Positions 35,513 to 44,697 of a stretch of 64,000 nucleotides of DNA are shown in pieces (within the stretch, counting starts at the first letter, position 1; each line of letters starts with the position of its first letter). The notes beneath the pieces are model-generated. The model was not told where the DNA came from, searched no databases, and worked only from the letters and a program-made list of their open reading frames with translations. A program made the translations under genes and the position numbers. The stretch comes from an uncultured Verrucomicrobiales bacterium (GTDB taxonomy: Bacteria > Verrucomicrobiota > Verrucomicrobiia > Verrucomicrobiales > DEV007). The stretch covers positions 1-64,000 of the forward strand of contig CALSSN010000007.1 of the NCBI GenBank assembly GCA_943789025.1, written 5' to 3'.

Positions 35513-36892
35513 CTAGAAATGAGCGCCTACTCCCATGTAGACGCTGTGGCGGTCATACTCCCTGTCATCGATGTTCGAGTCGATGCTGGCAAATGAATAC
35601 CCCGCGGTCACATCCACATTGGAAAATAGCCGGTAGGCCATCCCCACATTCAGACTGAGCTGGCTTTCTTTCTGATCACCGGAAGGAAGAACATCCTCCT
35701 CATCGATGTCAAAGACGGCCAATTGTTCCTCTGTCAGCTCAACACCGACTGCCTCGGCGGCAGTGACGACATCATCGCGGGCCTCGTTGATTTCCTGCAA
35801 TCTCTCTTCGAGTTCGGAGGCCTTGCCTTCGCTCAAATCAAAGAGAGAATAGGAGTAGTAAATTCCTGCATTTCCCCGGAGCCGCTCGGTAAACTGATGA
35901 CTGGCAGAAAGTCCTGTCCGGAAAGTGTAGCGACTGTCAAAAATGCCGAGTTCCGCCCCTTCGTAGCCAAGACGGTTGTTCCAGCTCACCTGTGTTCGCC
36001 GACTGATTCTGTAAGCGAGCGAAGCCTCGAGATAGGGTGAAACGGCGGATGACCGATCTGAGTCGTATGCCTGCACACCTACCCGGACTGTGCCACTGAG
36101 CCGTGGGGAGAAGGAATGACTGAGACCAACAAGTATGAAGTGGGAAGTGGCATCCGAACCGAAATTCTGGTAATCGGTGATCGCGAAGCGGTAGTCGGCC
36201 AGCAGGCTGGTTCGCGTGGACAAGGCATAACTCAGGCCAAGTCCTGCCTGATGGTTGAAGCGGTCTTCCGTCGCTGACAGAGCATCTCCCTCGTAGAGAA
36301 TGCCGGATATGCTATAACTTGCGTTCATGCTCAATCGCCGAGTCCATGCGTAACTTAGCGAAACCGCGTCCAAGATATTGAAATACTGGCCATCGCGCTG
36401 CGCTGTTGTCATGCCTTGGGAAAATTCAGGCTCCACCTCGTATGAGACATAAAGATTGTTGGCAAACTGAAGCCTCGGGCTCATCTGCCGGGAAACGTTG
36501 AGGAAGGCACCCGTGTTGTAATTCGTCTCGTCGACATACTCTGAAGGATCTGGATAATAGGTCACCCCAAAGTTAGCTCCGAGCCGAACATTCGTCCTTT
36601 TCCCGATTGATCCGTAAGCCAGCGAGACTCCCGCCGTTGCAAACGTCGCCCCCTCTTCGTCCTCCGATGAGCTGTTGATATTGCTCGACCATCCCCCTTG
36701 AGCCTGGACTCCGACACTGAAAGGAATATTCTCCCAGTAATCTGACACGGCATCCACACCGAGAAGCCCTTGTGCCTGGCATGCCCCTGCGAAAAAGAGC
36801 GAGATGACAGCTGCCAGGTGTATGGTTTTCTTGCTCACCGTTTTTGATTTTTCTTCAAAGCATCGACTCATTCGCCAAGGCACCATACACAT
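35513..36892 (-). CDS. Outer-membrane beta-barrel protein of the polysaccharide locus
   Basis: A 459-residue protein with a signal peptide (HLAAVISLFFAGACQAQG) after a basic stretch. It has repeated amphipathic strands such as RLSMNASYSISGILYEG, RLSGTVRVGVQAYDSD and TAGYSFASIDSNIDDRE and ends VYMGVGAHF, with a C-terminal aromatic as in barrel proteins. This matches the putative barrel family (BBP2-like) often coded beside Wza/Wzc in Verrucomicrobiota. It probably helps glycan pass the outer membrane. The true start may be the later methionine or valine near residue 17, which would give a cleaner signal peptide. No enzyme motif is present. Confidence 0.75.
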   Translation of the reverse strand: MCMVPWRMSRCFEEKSKTVSKKTIHLAAVISLFFAGACQAQGLLGVDAVSDYWENIPFSVGVQAQGGWSSNINSSSEDEEGATFATAGVSLAYGSIGKRTNVRLGANFGVTYYPDPSEYVDETNYNTGAFLNVSRQMSPRLQFANNLYVSYEVEPEFSQGMTTAQRDGQYFNILDAVSLSYAWTRRLSMNASYSISGILYEGDALSATEDRFNHQAGLGLSYALSTRTSLLADYRFAITDYQNFGSDATSHFILVGLSHSFSPRLSGTVRVGVQAYDSDRSSAVSPYLEASLAYRISRRTQVSWNNRLGYEGAELGIFDSRYTFRTGLSASHQFTERLRGNAGIYYSYSLFDLSEGKASELEERLQEINEARDDVVTAAEAVGVELTEEQLAVFDIDEEDVLPSGDQKESQLSLNVGMAYRLFSNVDVTAGYSFASIDSNIDDREYDRHSVYMGVGAHF

Positions 36893-37317
36893 AGGCGATG
36901 TTCCCGCTTCTCGGCCTCTGCCATTGCGGGCTACCTTGCTTTTTTACAGACTTCATTGAACGGGCTTCACACTTTCCCAATGAAAAAAGCATGCAATAAT
37001 AGCAGGTGCAATTTATATAATTACTGGAAATTATATAATTAACGGAAATCTGTCTGTTTAACCTGATCGACAGGTCTGACTTTGAGCGCCGCTTTCATCA
37101 TTTCCCGACACTCTCTTAACTGTCTATGCGAATTGCGTTGTGCTATGGTTTCTGAACTTTTATAGCCCTCTGTCCCTTTTCACTCGGGAACTCTGATGCG
37201 GCTTTCTTTTTAAAAAATTCCTAGATTTCCTGACCTCACGACTGTTTTGCGCGTGGTGCTTCAGGTTTCTGCATTGAGAACTTGGAGAACCTGGAGAACT
37301 TTATCCGGAGAGTTTTA
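36893..37317. other. AT-rich intergenic region with a repeated attatataatta element
   Basis: About 425 bp without a gene. Two near-identical 12-bp blocks (tttatataatta at about 37012 and attatataatta at about 37030) are spaced 18 bp apart, about 120-140 bp upstream of the beta-barrel start. Each contains tataat. They could be paired promoter elements or a binding site, but this is inference. Confidence 0.4.
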
Positions 37318-37357
37318 GAAGCGCAGCCTCTCTTTTGTTACGGCTGCGGCGCTTCGC
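37318..37357 (-). terminator. Possible terminator after the gene at 37.4-38.0 kb
   Basis: On the minus strand gaagcg-ccg-cagcc pairs with ggctg-cgcttc across a loop of about 13 bases. The stem is strong with a 3-base bulge, but only a short, interrupted T-run follows, so it may be a processing hairpin. Confidence 0.4.
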
Positions 37358-37358
37358 G

Positions 37359-38033
37359 TCACCCTCCGTTCTTCAGGGTGAGGCAGGGACTTGAGATTGT
37401 GACTTCTTGAATCACGGTTGTGCGCTTTGTGATGACTTTCTCTTCCGGTGTGAATTCTTCCTCCTCGCCTTCGATCACAACCAACCTGCTGGCTCCGCCG
37501 GTAGCGATCGGAAAGAAGGAGAATTGCCTGCTCGGCGGCCCGCTCACGCCCCTGCTGCTTGTGACCTGCACATTCTGGACCGGGGCGATCTGCACACTTT
37601 TTGAAGACGACGTATCGACTACTGCCTTACCTGCGGTGTCATGAATTGAATTTTCATAATCTCCGACCAGAGCGGCTTCCAGAGCGAGCCTTATCTCCTC
37701 TGCACGGTCTGGAGCTGCCGCGATGGCACACTCGGCAATCGTCGCTGCCATTCCTGGAGCGGTGGTCACTGCTGTAAAAACAATCGCCCGCACACTGTCA
37801 GTTGCGCCCTCGGAGCCGAGGATTGCCCCTTGAACAATCTCACAGACGCAAATCTCATTTGCGACAATTGCGTCTTCAACGACAACAAGAACGCGTTCAA
37901 CATTCTCTTCGACCGCGGCTCTGACACGCTCACCAACACCATCACAGTCGACCTGCTCGGCGTAAGCCCGCTTGGCAAGAACTGCCAGAACTAACGAGAT
38001 GGCAACTCCTCTCAATAATTTCGCTACTCTCAT
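37359..38033 (-). CDS. Hypothetical secreted protein
   Basis: A 224-residue protein with a clear signal peptide (LLRGVAISLVLAVLAKRAYAEQ). The mature part is rich in Ala, Val and Glu and contains GERVRAAVEENVERVLVVVED and TAPGMAATIAECAIAAAPD, like helical hairpins. Residues after about 140 are Ser/Val-rich (QIAPVQNVQVTSSRGVSG), ending in a Glu-rich and Thr-rich tail. I know of no family match. It stands alone between the polysaccharide cluster and two tRNA genes, and it may be a periplasmic protein. Confidence 0.65.
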   Translation of the reverse strand: MRVAKLLRGVAISLVLAVLAKRAYAEQVDCDGVGERVRAAVEENVERVLVVVEDAIVANEICVCEIVQGAILGSEGATDSVRAIVFTAVTTAPGMAATIAECAIAAAPDRAEEIRLALEAALVGDYENSIHDTAGKAVVDTSSSKSVQIAPVQNVQVTSSRGVSGPPSRQFSFFPIATGGASRLVVIEGEEEEFTPEEKVITKRTTVIQEVTISSPCLTLKNGG

Positions 38034-38237
38034 ACTTTTACGATCGTTCTACTTGGGACGATGACCGACGCACTTGGAAACTCTGAGGAGTTCCCGTGGA
38101 AAACTCGTTTTTTTAGCTCAAAAAAAGATCAATATTTAATTTTTCGCATAAAGTAGACTCAAAATCAAATTGAAAATCCTCATGCAACACGTCGAAGAGA
38201 TTCGAGCCCTGCTCAATGCTCGTAGGACGCGACCAAC

Positions 38238-38259
38238 GGAGGGAGGGAGGGAGGGAGGA
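38238..38259. repeat. Short GGGA tandem repeat
   Basis: About five copies of a 4-base unit (ggag/ggga) between the hypothetical gene and tRNA-Gly. A simple repeat with no obvious role, and prone to copy-number change. Confidence 0.7.
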
Positions 38260-38294
38260 TCGCTACCCTGCGGACCGAAGCAGCTAATGAGAGC

Positions 38295-38368
38295 TGGAGC
38301 GGGTAGGGGGAATCGAACCCCCCTAGCCAGCTTGGAAGGCTGGTGCATTACCACTATGCTATACCCGC
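38295..38368 (-). tRNA. tRNA-Gly (TCC)
   Basis: 74 nt including encoded CCA. Acceptor gcgggta/tacccgc, anticodon loop cttccaa between ccagc/gctgg. It lies about 60 bp from tRNA-Arg, same strand. Confidence 0.95.
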
Positions 38369-38428
38369 AACTTTGCCCGCTTTTCTCTCCAACATCACAG
38401 GCCGGAACCCATGAAAATCAAGCAAAAA

Positions 38429-38505
38429 TGGCGCGCCCGAGAGGAGTCGAACCCCTAACCTCCTGATCCGTAGTCAGGCACTCTATCCAATTGAGCTACG
38501 GGCGC
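38429..38505 (-). tRNA. tRNA-Arg (ACG)
   Basis: 77 nt including encoded CCA. Acceptor gcgcccg/cgggcgc, anticodon loop ctacgga between cctga/tcagg. The A34 implies inosine modification. Confidence 0.95.
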
Positions 38506-38699
38506 CCGGAGCGAGATGCTAGCCTAAGACTTCATAGAGTCAACCAGAAGAGCCCACCTGGCAGTGAATATTTTTTAGCGCAACACGACAGAACCCGCCG
38601 CCTATCCCCAACGCCGAAACGGGGGGGGTTGGGCCTGGCAAAAGTAGGACAGAACAAACAGCCGGCAAGGCGGAAAAGCTGGCCAATATGACAACTTTT

Positions 38700-41244
38700 T
38701 TAATCATCAAGATTTGCAGTGCCTCCGAGCGGGCTTACTAGGTGTTTGGGCACCCATTTCGGGTTCTTTGCGTTTCCACTGGCGCGGAATTCAAGCAGTT
38801 TACTCATCGGGCTGAGGAGAATTCCGGCCGCCCCTTTCAGGTTTATGGTGGCATCGGCGGCCACCTCCATCGTTCGGAGGTCGACCTGACCCTTGGCGCC
38901 AAGGCGAAAGGTGGCGCTCGTGGCCTCGAAGGCATCGGTCTGGAGAACTCCGTTCTCGATCGTGAAGTCGATACTGGCAGAGTTGGCTGTTCCATAACCG
39001 ATTTTTTTGTTTCCCGGGACCAGGGCGCTGATGACGGGCGAGAGCGGGCCAAGAATGGGAATGGCAAAAATGTCTGCTTCCCGCAGGCTTGCCTGGCCCT
39101 CGGCGTCGAACCAGTCGGCCGGATTCGCGTGGGTGTGGAACGCGCTGATGAGGTCGAGGCTGCCGCCGCCCGCGTCAGCGTCAGCGTCATCACTTTGGGT
39201 TTGGCTCTGGCCACTTCCCCCGAGCAGGGTGACGACCTGGTTGAAGTCGAGGCCCTCGGACCTGAGATCCCCGTGGGTGGTGCCGCCGGTGCTCAGGCAG
39301 TCAAGCCGGAGCTCCCCCCCGAGTAGTGAGCCGAGGAGATCGACCTCGACTCCGGCTGGCGAAATCCGGACGTCGCCGCTGGCCCGGGAAAAGTTCCATG
39401 TTTTCCCCAAAAGGTCGGTCGCAGCAGGCCCACTCGAGAGGAACTTCACCACAAGGTCGGTTTGCCCGGCGGGGGCGCTTGGAGCGCCTGCCGGCGCTGC
39501 CGCCAACGACGACGCCGGCGACTTCGAAATCGGGTGGTGATTCGAAGCGGTAGGCCTGGAGGAGTTCTGCGGTTTTCGGGTGGAAGCAGCGGAGCACGGG
39601 GAGCACCTCGAGATTCCCCTCCAACCCGACGAGCTCGGTCCTGATACCCACTCCCCCCTCGGCGGCGGCGAAGGCGACCGAGACGCGCTCACCTCTGGCC
39701 GAGCCTTCCGGGCGGAAAACCCGGATATTCTCGTAGTGATGGTTCGGGCCGTCGAGGGTGAGGTCCATCTCGAGGCGGTCGAAGTGGGTGCCCCGGAACT
39801 CGAAGTCGCGCAGGTCGAGGTGGCCGCTGCTCTGCCAGGTTCTGCCATCGAGCGTTGGCCCCTCGCCGCTGAGTTCGAGGTGAACCCCAGCGTCCCTCCC
39901 CATGGCGAAGGATTGGAGGAAACTGCGCATTTTATCAGTCGCCACGAAGGGGACGAGTGCCGAGGGGTCCATTCTGAGGGTAGCATCGTATTGAAAGTGC
40001 TCGGGTTTTTTGAGGCATTGCAGGGTGAGGTTTCCCGATTGGTGTTCGAGTCGAAAATTACGGATAAAGAACCGGTCTGGCGCGATGGAAAAGTCCATCG
40101 ACCCGGCGAACACCATGCCGCGACTGGCAAAACGGTCGCAGTCGAAATGCCCGAATACGAGGCGCTCGCTGGCATCCCGCGAGAAGTCCCACCTCCCCTT
40201 TGCCGAAATCGATGGCGCGTCGTAGAAGACGAGTTCCCCGAGCATACCGGGCTCGGGCAGAAAGCTGGCAGCGAGAGCCGGGAGGTCACCGTCTGCCTCG
40301 ACCTGGAAAGTGGCGAGTTTTGTCTCGGTCGCATAGCGGCCGTGGGCCTCGATACGTCTGGACCCAGCGACCAGCTCGAGAGAACGTAACAGCAATTCAC
40401 CCTTACGGAGGTCCATGGTGAGCGAGGCGGATTCGAACTCGGCGTTCCCGATTCGGACCCCGCCGGTGACGAGGCGAAGATTCCCCCGGAGTTCCTCGGG
40501 GAAACTCGGGTCCCCTTCGATCTGGATTTCGAGTTTCGCCGGGGCACCAAGATCGAAGCTGATGCGCTCAAGCCACACGCTCAGCTGAGCAAGTTTCTGC
40601 CGCCACTTGCGGATCTGCTTGGGATCGACACCTGTCCTGCGCTGCTCTCCTGCCGAGTCTTCAGCGGCTCCGGTGGCCTTAAGCGGGAGGGTGCCCGAGA
40701 TCTCGACATCGACTCCGGCGATCTCCGCTATCACCCTGCGGACTTCGATCCGATCGGGCAGGAAATACATCCTCGCGCTGAGGTGGCGCACGGCGAAAGA
40801 CGGTCCCTCCACGTCATCAGGATCGAGTGGGATAAGCAGGTCAACATCGTCGAGGTCAACGCTGTTAATGAAGTTTCTGCCGCTGGCGACTTTGATGAGG
40901 TCCGCATCGATCTTGATGCCGGTGATCGAGGCAAGCCGGAGCTTTCTTTTACGCGACTCAAAGATATCGACGTCCCGTGCCACAAGTCCCTGGAGGGGGT
41001 CGATGGTGAGGCGAGCGAACTCGACTTCCACCCCGCGGTCGCGAAACTCCTCGCGAATAAACTTCCGCCATTTTCTCGAGAAGCCGCGGTCGTAGGCATA
41101 GATGGCCAACCACCCGACAAACAAAAGAATCACCGCCAACCCGGGGAGCAGCAAGCTCCCGAAGCGCGCGCGTCGCCATGTCCCGGATCTGGTCATAGGA
41201 TACTGATAAGCGTTTGCCAGCCGCTTCCAAGCACCGAAATGCAT
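38700..41244 (-). pseudogene. AsmA-like envelope protein, one frameshift
   Basis: Two frames make one protein of about 847 residues. Frame 1 from ATG 41244 (or 41196) has an N-terminal membrane helix (LLLPGLAVILLFVGWLAIYA) and then repeated beta segments such as FRDRGVEVEFARLTIDPLQG and LLLRSLELVAGSRRIEAHGR. It leaves the frame near FEVAGVVVGGSAG. Frame 2 continues from about GQTDLVVKFLSSG to SATFRLGAKGQVDLRTME and ends at 38700. One surplus base near the G-run at 39471-39475 would explain the break and makes the length divisible by three. The layout (one helix, long beta-rich periplasmic part, C-terminal AsmA_2-like region) fits AsmA/TamB-related lipid-transfer proteins. Confidence 0.7.
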
Positions 41245-41287
41245 GAAAATACGTTGCGCGCGACCCGCCGTGCGGGCATGCTCGAGG

Positions 41288-42265
41288 ATGCTTCCTGCCC
41301 AGGATAATTACCGCCTTGTCAGCGGTTTTGAGTTCAGCGTTCTCGGCAGTGGGAGCTCTGGCAATGCCAGTCTCGTGCGCTCGCCGGGAACTGCCATTCT
41401 CGTCGATGCAGGCATGAGTTGCCGGCAGATTGTTCGGCGTCTGGCAGCGGTCGGGCAGACGCCGGAGAAACTCGACGGCATCCTGCTCACACACGAACAC
41501 TCCGACCACACGAAAGCCCTCGGGGTCTTCTGCCGTTCTTACCCGGAGGTTCCGATCTACGCGTCTGCGGCCACCCGGCGGGTGGTCGGCGAGAACCTTG
41601 GGGCGGCGGCTGACTGGAGGATCATCCCGAAGAACGCGGGCTTCGAGCTCGGTGAATTCGGGGTGACGTCGTTTCCGGTACCCCACGATGCGGTCGACCC
41701 GCTCGGGTTCGTGCTGCGCACGGGTGCGGTCGCACTCGGCATCCTCACCGATGCGGGCCACGTCACCAAGACGATCCGGCACCACTTGGGTGGCTGCCAC
41801 GCACTGTTTATCGAGACCAACTACGACCCAGCGCTGCTCGAGGCCGACCACCACCGCCCGTGGCAGGTAAAACAGCGCATCCTTGGCCCGCACGGGCACC
41901 TCTCGAACCAGCAAGCCACCGCCTTGGTCCGCGAACTGGTGCTGGAGGACGCAGAGAGCGAACTGGAATTCCTCGTCTGTGGCCACCTGAGTAGCGACTG
42001 CAACACACCAGAAAAAGTCAGCGCTCAGGTAGCAGAGGCGCTCGGGCAGCGAGAAAGCGCAGTTGGGGTCTGCATCTCAGAGAGAGCGGAGCCAACGCCG
42101 CTGCTGCGGATCGCCGGCCGCGCCGGTGGAGCTGAAGCAGGAGCTGGAGAGGGAAGGGCGCGCGAAGCCGGAGGGCTCAGCGGCTCGCCGGCAGCCCGTG
42201 TAAGAGAACCGCTTGGGGTGGTGGCGCAGCAACCCGTTCAGGGAGATCTTTTTGATGCCTGCTGA
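41288..42265 (+). CDS. Metallo-beta-lactamase-fold hydrolase, WalJ/YycJ-like
   Basis: 325 residues from ATG 41288 (an earlier ATG at 41243 lies in unlikely sequence). FEFSVLGSGSSGNASLVRS opens the fold, GILLTHEHSDHTKALGVF gives the HxHxDH metal site, VPHDAVDPLGFVLRTG and ILTDAGHVTK further metal ligands, and FIETNYDPALLEA and HGHLSN the last ones. This order fits the YycJ/WalJ group, linked with cell-wall or DNA-repair roles in Firmicutes. The last 60 residues, rich in Ala, Gly and Arg, are an unusual tail that ends QGDLFDAC. It is divergent from the AsmA-like gene, with starts about 40 bp apart. Confidence 0.88.
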   Translation: MLPAQDNYRLVSGFEFSVLGSGSSGNASLVRSPGTAILVDAGMSCRQIVRRLAAVGQTPEKLDGILLTHEHSDHTKALGVFCRSYPEVPIYASAATRRVVGENLGAAADWRIIPKNAGFELGEFGVTSFPVPHDAVDPLGFVLRTGAVALGILTDAGHVTKTIRHHLGGCHALFIETNYDPALLEADHHRPWQVKQRILGPHGHLSNQQATALVRELVLEDAESELEFLVCGHLSSDCNTPEKVSAQVAEALGQRESAVGVCISERAEPTPLLRIAGRAGGAEAGAGEGRAREAGGLSGSPAARVREPLGVVAQQPVQGDLFDAC

Positions 42266-42296
42266 CGGTACGAGGTATTGGTGGGGGGTGGCACTT

Positions 42297-42316
42297 GGCA
42301 GCGTCTTCGCGCTGCC
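42297..42316. terminator. Hairpin between two convergent genes
   Basis: Perfect 7-bp stem ggcagcg/cgctgcc with loop tcttcg, between the stops of the MBL hydrolase (plus) and the ACT protein (minus). Without a T-run on either side, so a two-way terminator is only a suggestion. Confidence 0.4.
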
Positions 42317-42347
42317 GGCGCAACTCCCAGTACCACTGCAGGATCAA

Positions 42348-42803
42348 CTACCGGCTGAGGTCTTCTTGACAGAGTACCTTGAAGCCATTGCTGCCGAGGA
42401 CGGTCCTGCCGAAGTCCGAGTCATCGAGGTGAAAGGCCAGCAGCGAGCTCTGCCCCGGGTGGGTGAGCAGGGGGTAACTGAAGTGAATATTCACCTCCGC
42501 CATGAGCAGCGTGAGCAGGCACCGTCCGAGACTGGCGGCACCCTCTGGCAAATCGACGACCAACAGTTCGACTTCTGTGAAGGGGATGGCATGCGCTTGG
42601 AAGAGAGCCCGCACGGTCTCCGGATCACTGACCACCATCCGCACCACCGTGGTATCCACAGAATCGACCACACTCAGGCCGATGACATTGACATGCGCCT
42701 CCTCGAGGATATTGACTACCGAGGAGAGAGCGCCCACGCGGTTCTGCAAAAAAACCGAAAACTGGCGCACGGATGAGCCGGTGCTGAGAGTTCCTCCTGC
42801 CAT
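42348..42803 (-). CDS. Paired-ACT-domain regulatory protein
   Basis: A 151-residue protein with two ACT-like halves. FSVFLQNRVGALSSVVNILEE, VNVIGLSVVDSVDTTVVRMVV and LLVVDLPEGAASLGRCLLTLL with VNIHFSYPLL carry the usual GxL motif region and beta-alpha-beta pattern. Small two-ACT proteins of this kind resemble the regulatory subunit of acetolactate synthase and bind amino acids. No ilvB-type partner lies beside it, so it may be a free-standing sensor. It converges on the WalJ-like gene. Confidence 0.8.
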   Translation of the reverse strand: MAGGTLSTGSSVRQFSVFLQNRVGALSSVVNILEEAHVNVIGLSVVDSVDTTVVRMVVSDPETVRALFQAHAIPFTEVELLVVDLPEGAASLGRCLLTLLMAEVNIHFSYPLLTHPGQSSLLAFHLDDSDFGRTVLGSNGFKVLCQEDLSR

Positions 42804-42858
42804 AATATATGTAATGATAAACCCAAAGCCGGGCCGCCGCCGAGAAAAAAAATTTACG

Positions 42859-43077
42859 GAAGGTCTAATTCATGGCGGTGCCCGTCATTGTTGTCCGAAT
42901 TCTGTGTGGCACAGCGCGAAGCGGAAGTGGATGAACATCCACGACCATCGAGCAACACAGCCACGCTGGATGCGAGCAGCAACCCGAAGGGCTTTTTTAA
43001 GGAGCCCAGAGCGCAGCGATGCTGACTTGAATCCTATTCCATTCCAAGTGGCGGGTAGAGCAATGGATCAGACCTTC
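42859..43077 (+). repeat. Dispersed ~220-bp repeat, copy 2
   Basis: Matches the reverse complement of 19808-20027 over its whole length. One frame reads KRKWMNIHDHRATQPRWM, parallel to copy 1, but after TRRAF a one-base difference in a T-run (gcttttttaa here) throws the frame off. The repeat ends about 65 bp before the kinase-like gene. Confidence 0.85.
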
Positions 43078-43142
43078 CTCAAAGCAATCATTCACCGCTG
43101 TCGCGAGCAGGCCCGCTGCGCGCCCGAGCAGCCACACCAGGC

Positions 43143-43550
43143 ATGAGAGAAATCAAAGACTCCCCGCGATCCCTGGTCCGGATCGGCTACGATGGACGGG
43201 TGTATAAGACCTTTCGTGGCAAGCATGCAGGCGAGAGATTCGCCAATGAGGTGCGGATTCTCCGGCTCCTCGAAGAACGCAAGTGCGGATACGTGCCGCG
43301 CCTTCTCGAGGCCGATCCGGAGACACTCTCGCTGGTGACCACGAACTGCGGCCAGATGGCGCAAAAGATGAGGAAGCAGAAAATCGACCGGCTCTTCGCC
43401 GAGCTCGAGCGCGACTACGGGGTCCGGCACGACGATCCCTTCGAAAAGAACATCACCTACCGACAGTCGGACGGGCGCTTCTGCATCATCGACTTCGAGC
43501 TGGCTGAGGATACCGGCGAGCCGGAAAAAGCTCCGGAGGCAAAACAGTGA
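43143..43550 (+). CDS. Miniature protein-kinase-fold protein
   Basis: A 135-residue protein. YDGRVYKTFRGKHAGERFANEV looks like a short N-lobe with the VxK lysine and an acidic helix-C residue. VRHDDPFEKNITY resembles the catalytic loop (HxDxxxxN, here HDDPFEKN) and FCIIDFELAED the metal-binding DFG-type segment (IDFE, as in Bud32/RIO and small-molecule kinases). This is about half the normal kinase length: the activation segment and most of the C-lobe are missing. Its stop codon overlaps the PP2C phosphatase start (TGATG), so the pair is translationally coupled. Activity is uncertain. Confidence 0.65.
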   Translation: MREIKDSPRSLVRIGYDGRVYKTFRGKHAGERFANEVRILRLLEERKCGYVPRLLEADPETLSLVTTNCGQMAQKMRKQKIDRLFAELERDYGVRHDDPFEKNITYRQSDGRFCIIDFELAEDTGEPEKAPEAKQ

Positions 43551-44446
43551 TGAGCGAGGGTGGGAACAGGCCTTGTGACGACGGAGCAGACTCCCCCGAG
43601 CCGGGAGAAACTGAGGCAGGCGGGCAGCCGCGCCTACGCTGGGCAGCAAAGACCCATGTCGGGAGGTTCCGCAAGGTCAACCAGGATGCTTACCTGATGT
43701 TTGCCTGCGGGCAGAAAGAGTTGGCACTTTTCCCCAACTCTGGCGACTACGGCCTGACCAGCTCGGACGTGGTGCTGGCGGTGAGTGACGGGATGGGTGG
43801 CGAGAAGCTCGGCCACCGCGCCAGCGAACTGGCGCTCTCGAAGCTCAGTGACATCATCCCGCGTCACCTCCAGCGAGCCGATGAGGGGGCGACGCTCAAC
43901 CACTGCGACGTGCTCGGTGAAGCCGTCTACGCCGCCCATGCAGCGGTCAGGCGTGAGGCGAGCCACTACGACGAGTGCGAAGGCATGGGTGCCACCCTCA
44001 CGGCATGCTGGTTCACCCGGACATCCGTGCATCTGGCGCACGTCGGCGACAGCCGGGTTTACCTCTTCGCCAACTCCCGACTCAAGCAGCTCAGCCAGGA
44101 CCACAGCCTCGTCGGAGAGATGCAACGGCGGGGAAAACTCACCGAGATGCAGGCGCGACGCCACCCGAAAAGACACCAACTCTCGCAAGCCGTCGGCGCA
44201 CGCGCAGGCGTAATTGCTCCGCAATTCCTCTCGGCCAGTCACGCCCCGGGCGACCTCTACCTGCTCTGCAGTGACGGGCTGACCGACGGGCTGTGGGACA
44301 AGCGGATCGCCAGGGGGCTACAAAACTACCGAGAAAAAACGTCGGAGGGGGGTCTGGAGGGTGTCCGCGACGCCCTGCTGGAGCTCGCGTTGACCGACAG
44401 TGGCCGCGATAACATCACCCTTATTCTGGCCGAAATCCTCGGGTGA
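43550..44446 (+). CDS. PP2C-family serine/threonine phosphatase
   Basis: A 298-residue protein from ATG 43550 (a GTG one codon earlier is also possible). AAKTHVGRFRKVNQDAYLMF, VLAVSDGMGGEKLGHRASEL (metal-binding DGMGG), VHLAHVGDSRVYLFAN, LLCSDGLTDGLWD and GRDNITLILAEIL give all PP2C motifs in order. It removes phosphate from Ser/Thr residues with Mn or Mg. It overlaps the kinase-like gene by one base, suggesting that the two work on a common target or on each other. Confidence 0.92.
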   Translation: MSEGGNRPCDDGADSPEPGETEAGGQPRLRWAAKTHVGRFRKVNQDAYLMFACGQKELALFPNSGDYGLTSSDVVLAVSDGMGGEKLGHRASELALSKLSDIIPRHLQRADEGATLNHCDVLGEAVYAAHAAVRREASHYDECEGMGATLTACWFTRTSVHLAHVGDSRVYLFANSRLKQLSQDHSLVGEMQRRGKLTEMQARRHPKRHQLSQAVGARAGVIAPQFLSASHAPGDLYLLCSDGLTDGLWDKRIARGLQNYREKTSEGGLEGVRDALLELALTDSGRDNITLILAEILG

Positions 44447-44697
44447 GCAGTGAGCCGGCGGTGGTAGTGCGATGATTGGTAAGCGGAAGTCGGTGAATGA
44501 GGAAGTGATCCTGAAAACGGCCAGCCAGAGATCCTTGCTGGTTTTCGGGTGAAGCCGGGGCTGGGCCGATTTCCCGTGGACACCAACCGCATCCGATGGA
44601 TGGTAAAAAGCAATTCCCGACCAGCCGACCGACTCCTGCCGAGTGGTCTGTGGAGGCCCTGCCATCTACCACCGCAGGGCGGGCGGGGAGACAGATT

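Noticed and set aside
38238-38259. GGGA repeat as a possible CRISPR or G-quadruplex array
   Set aside because: There is only a four-base unit with no spacers. A quadruplex is conceivable but has no supporting context.
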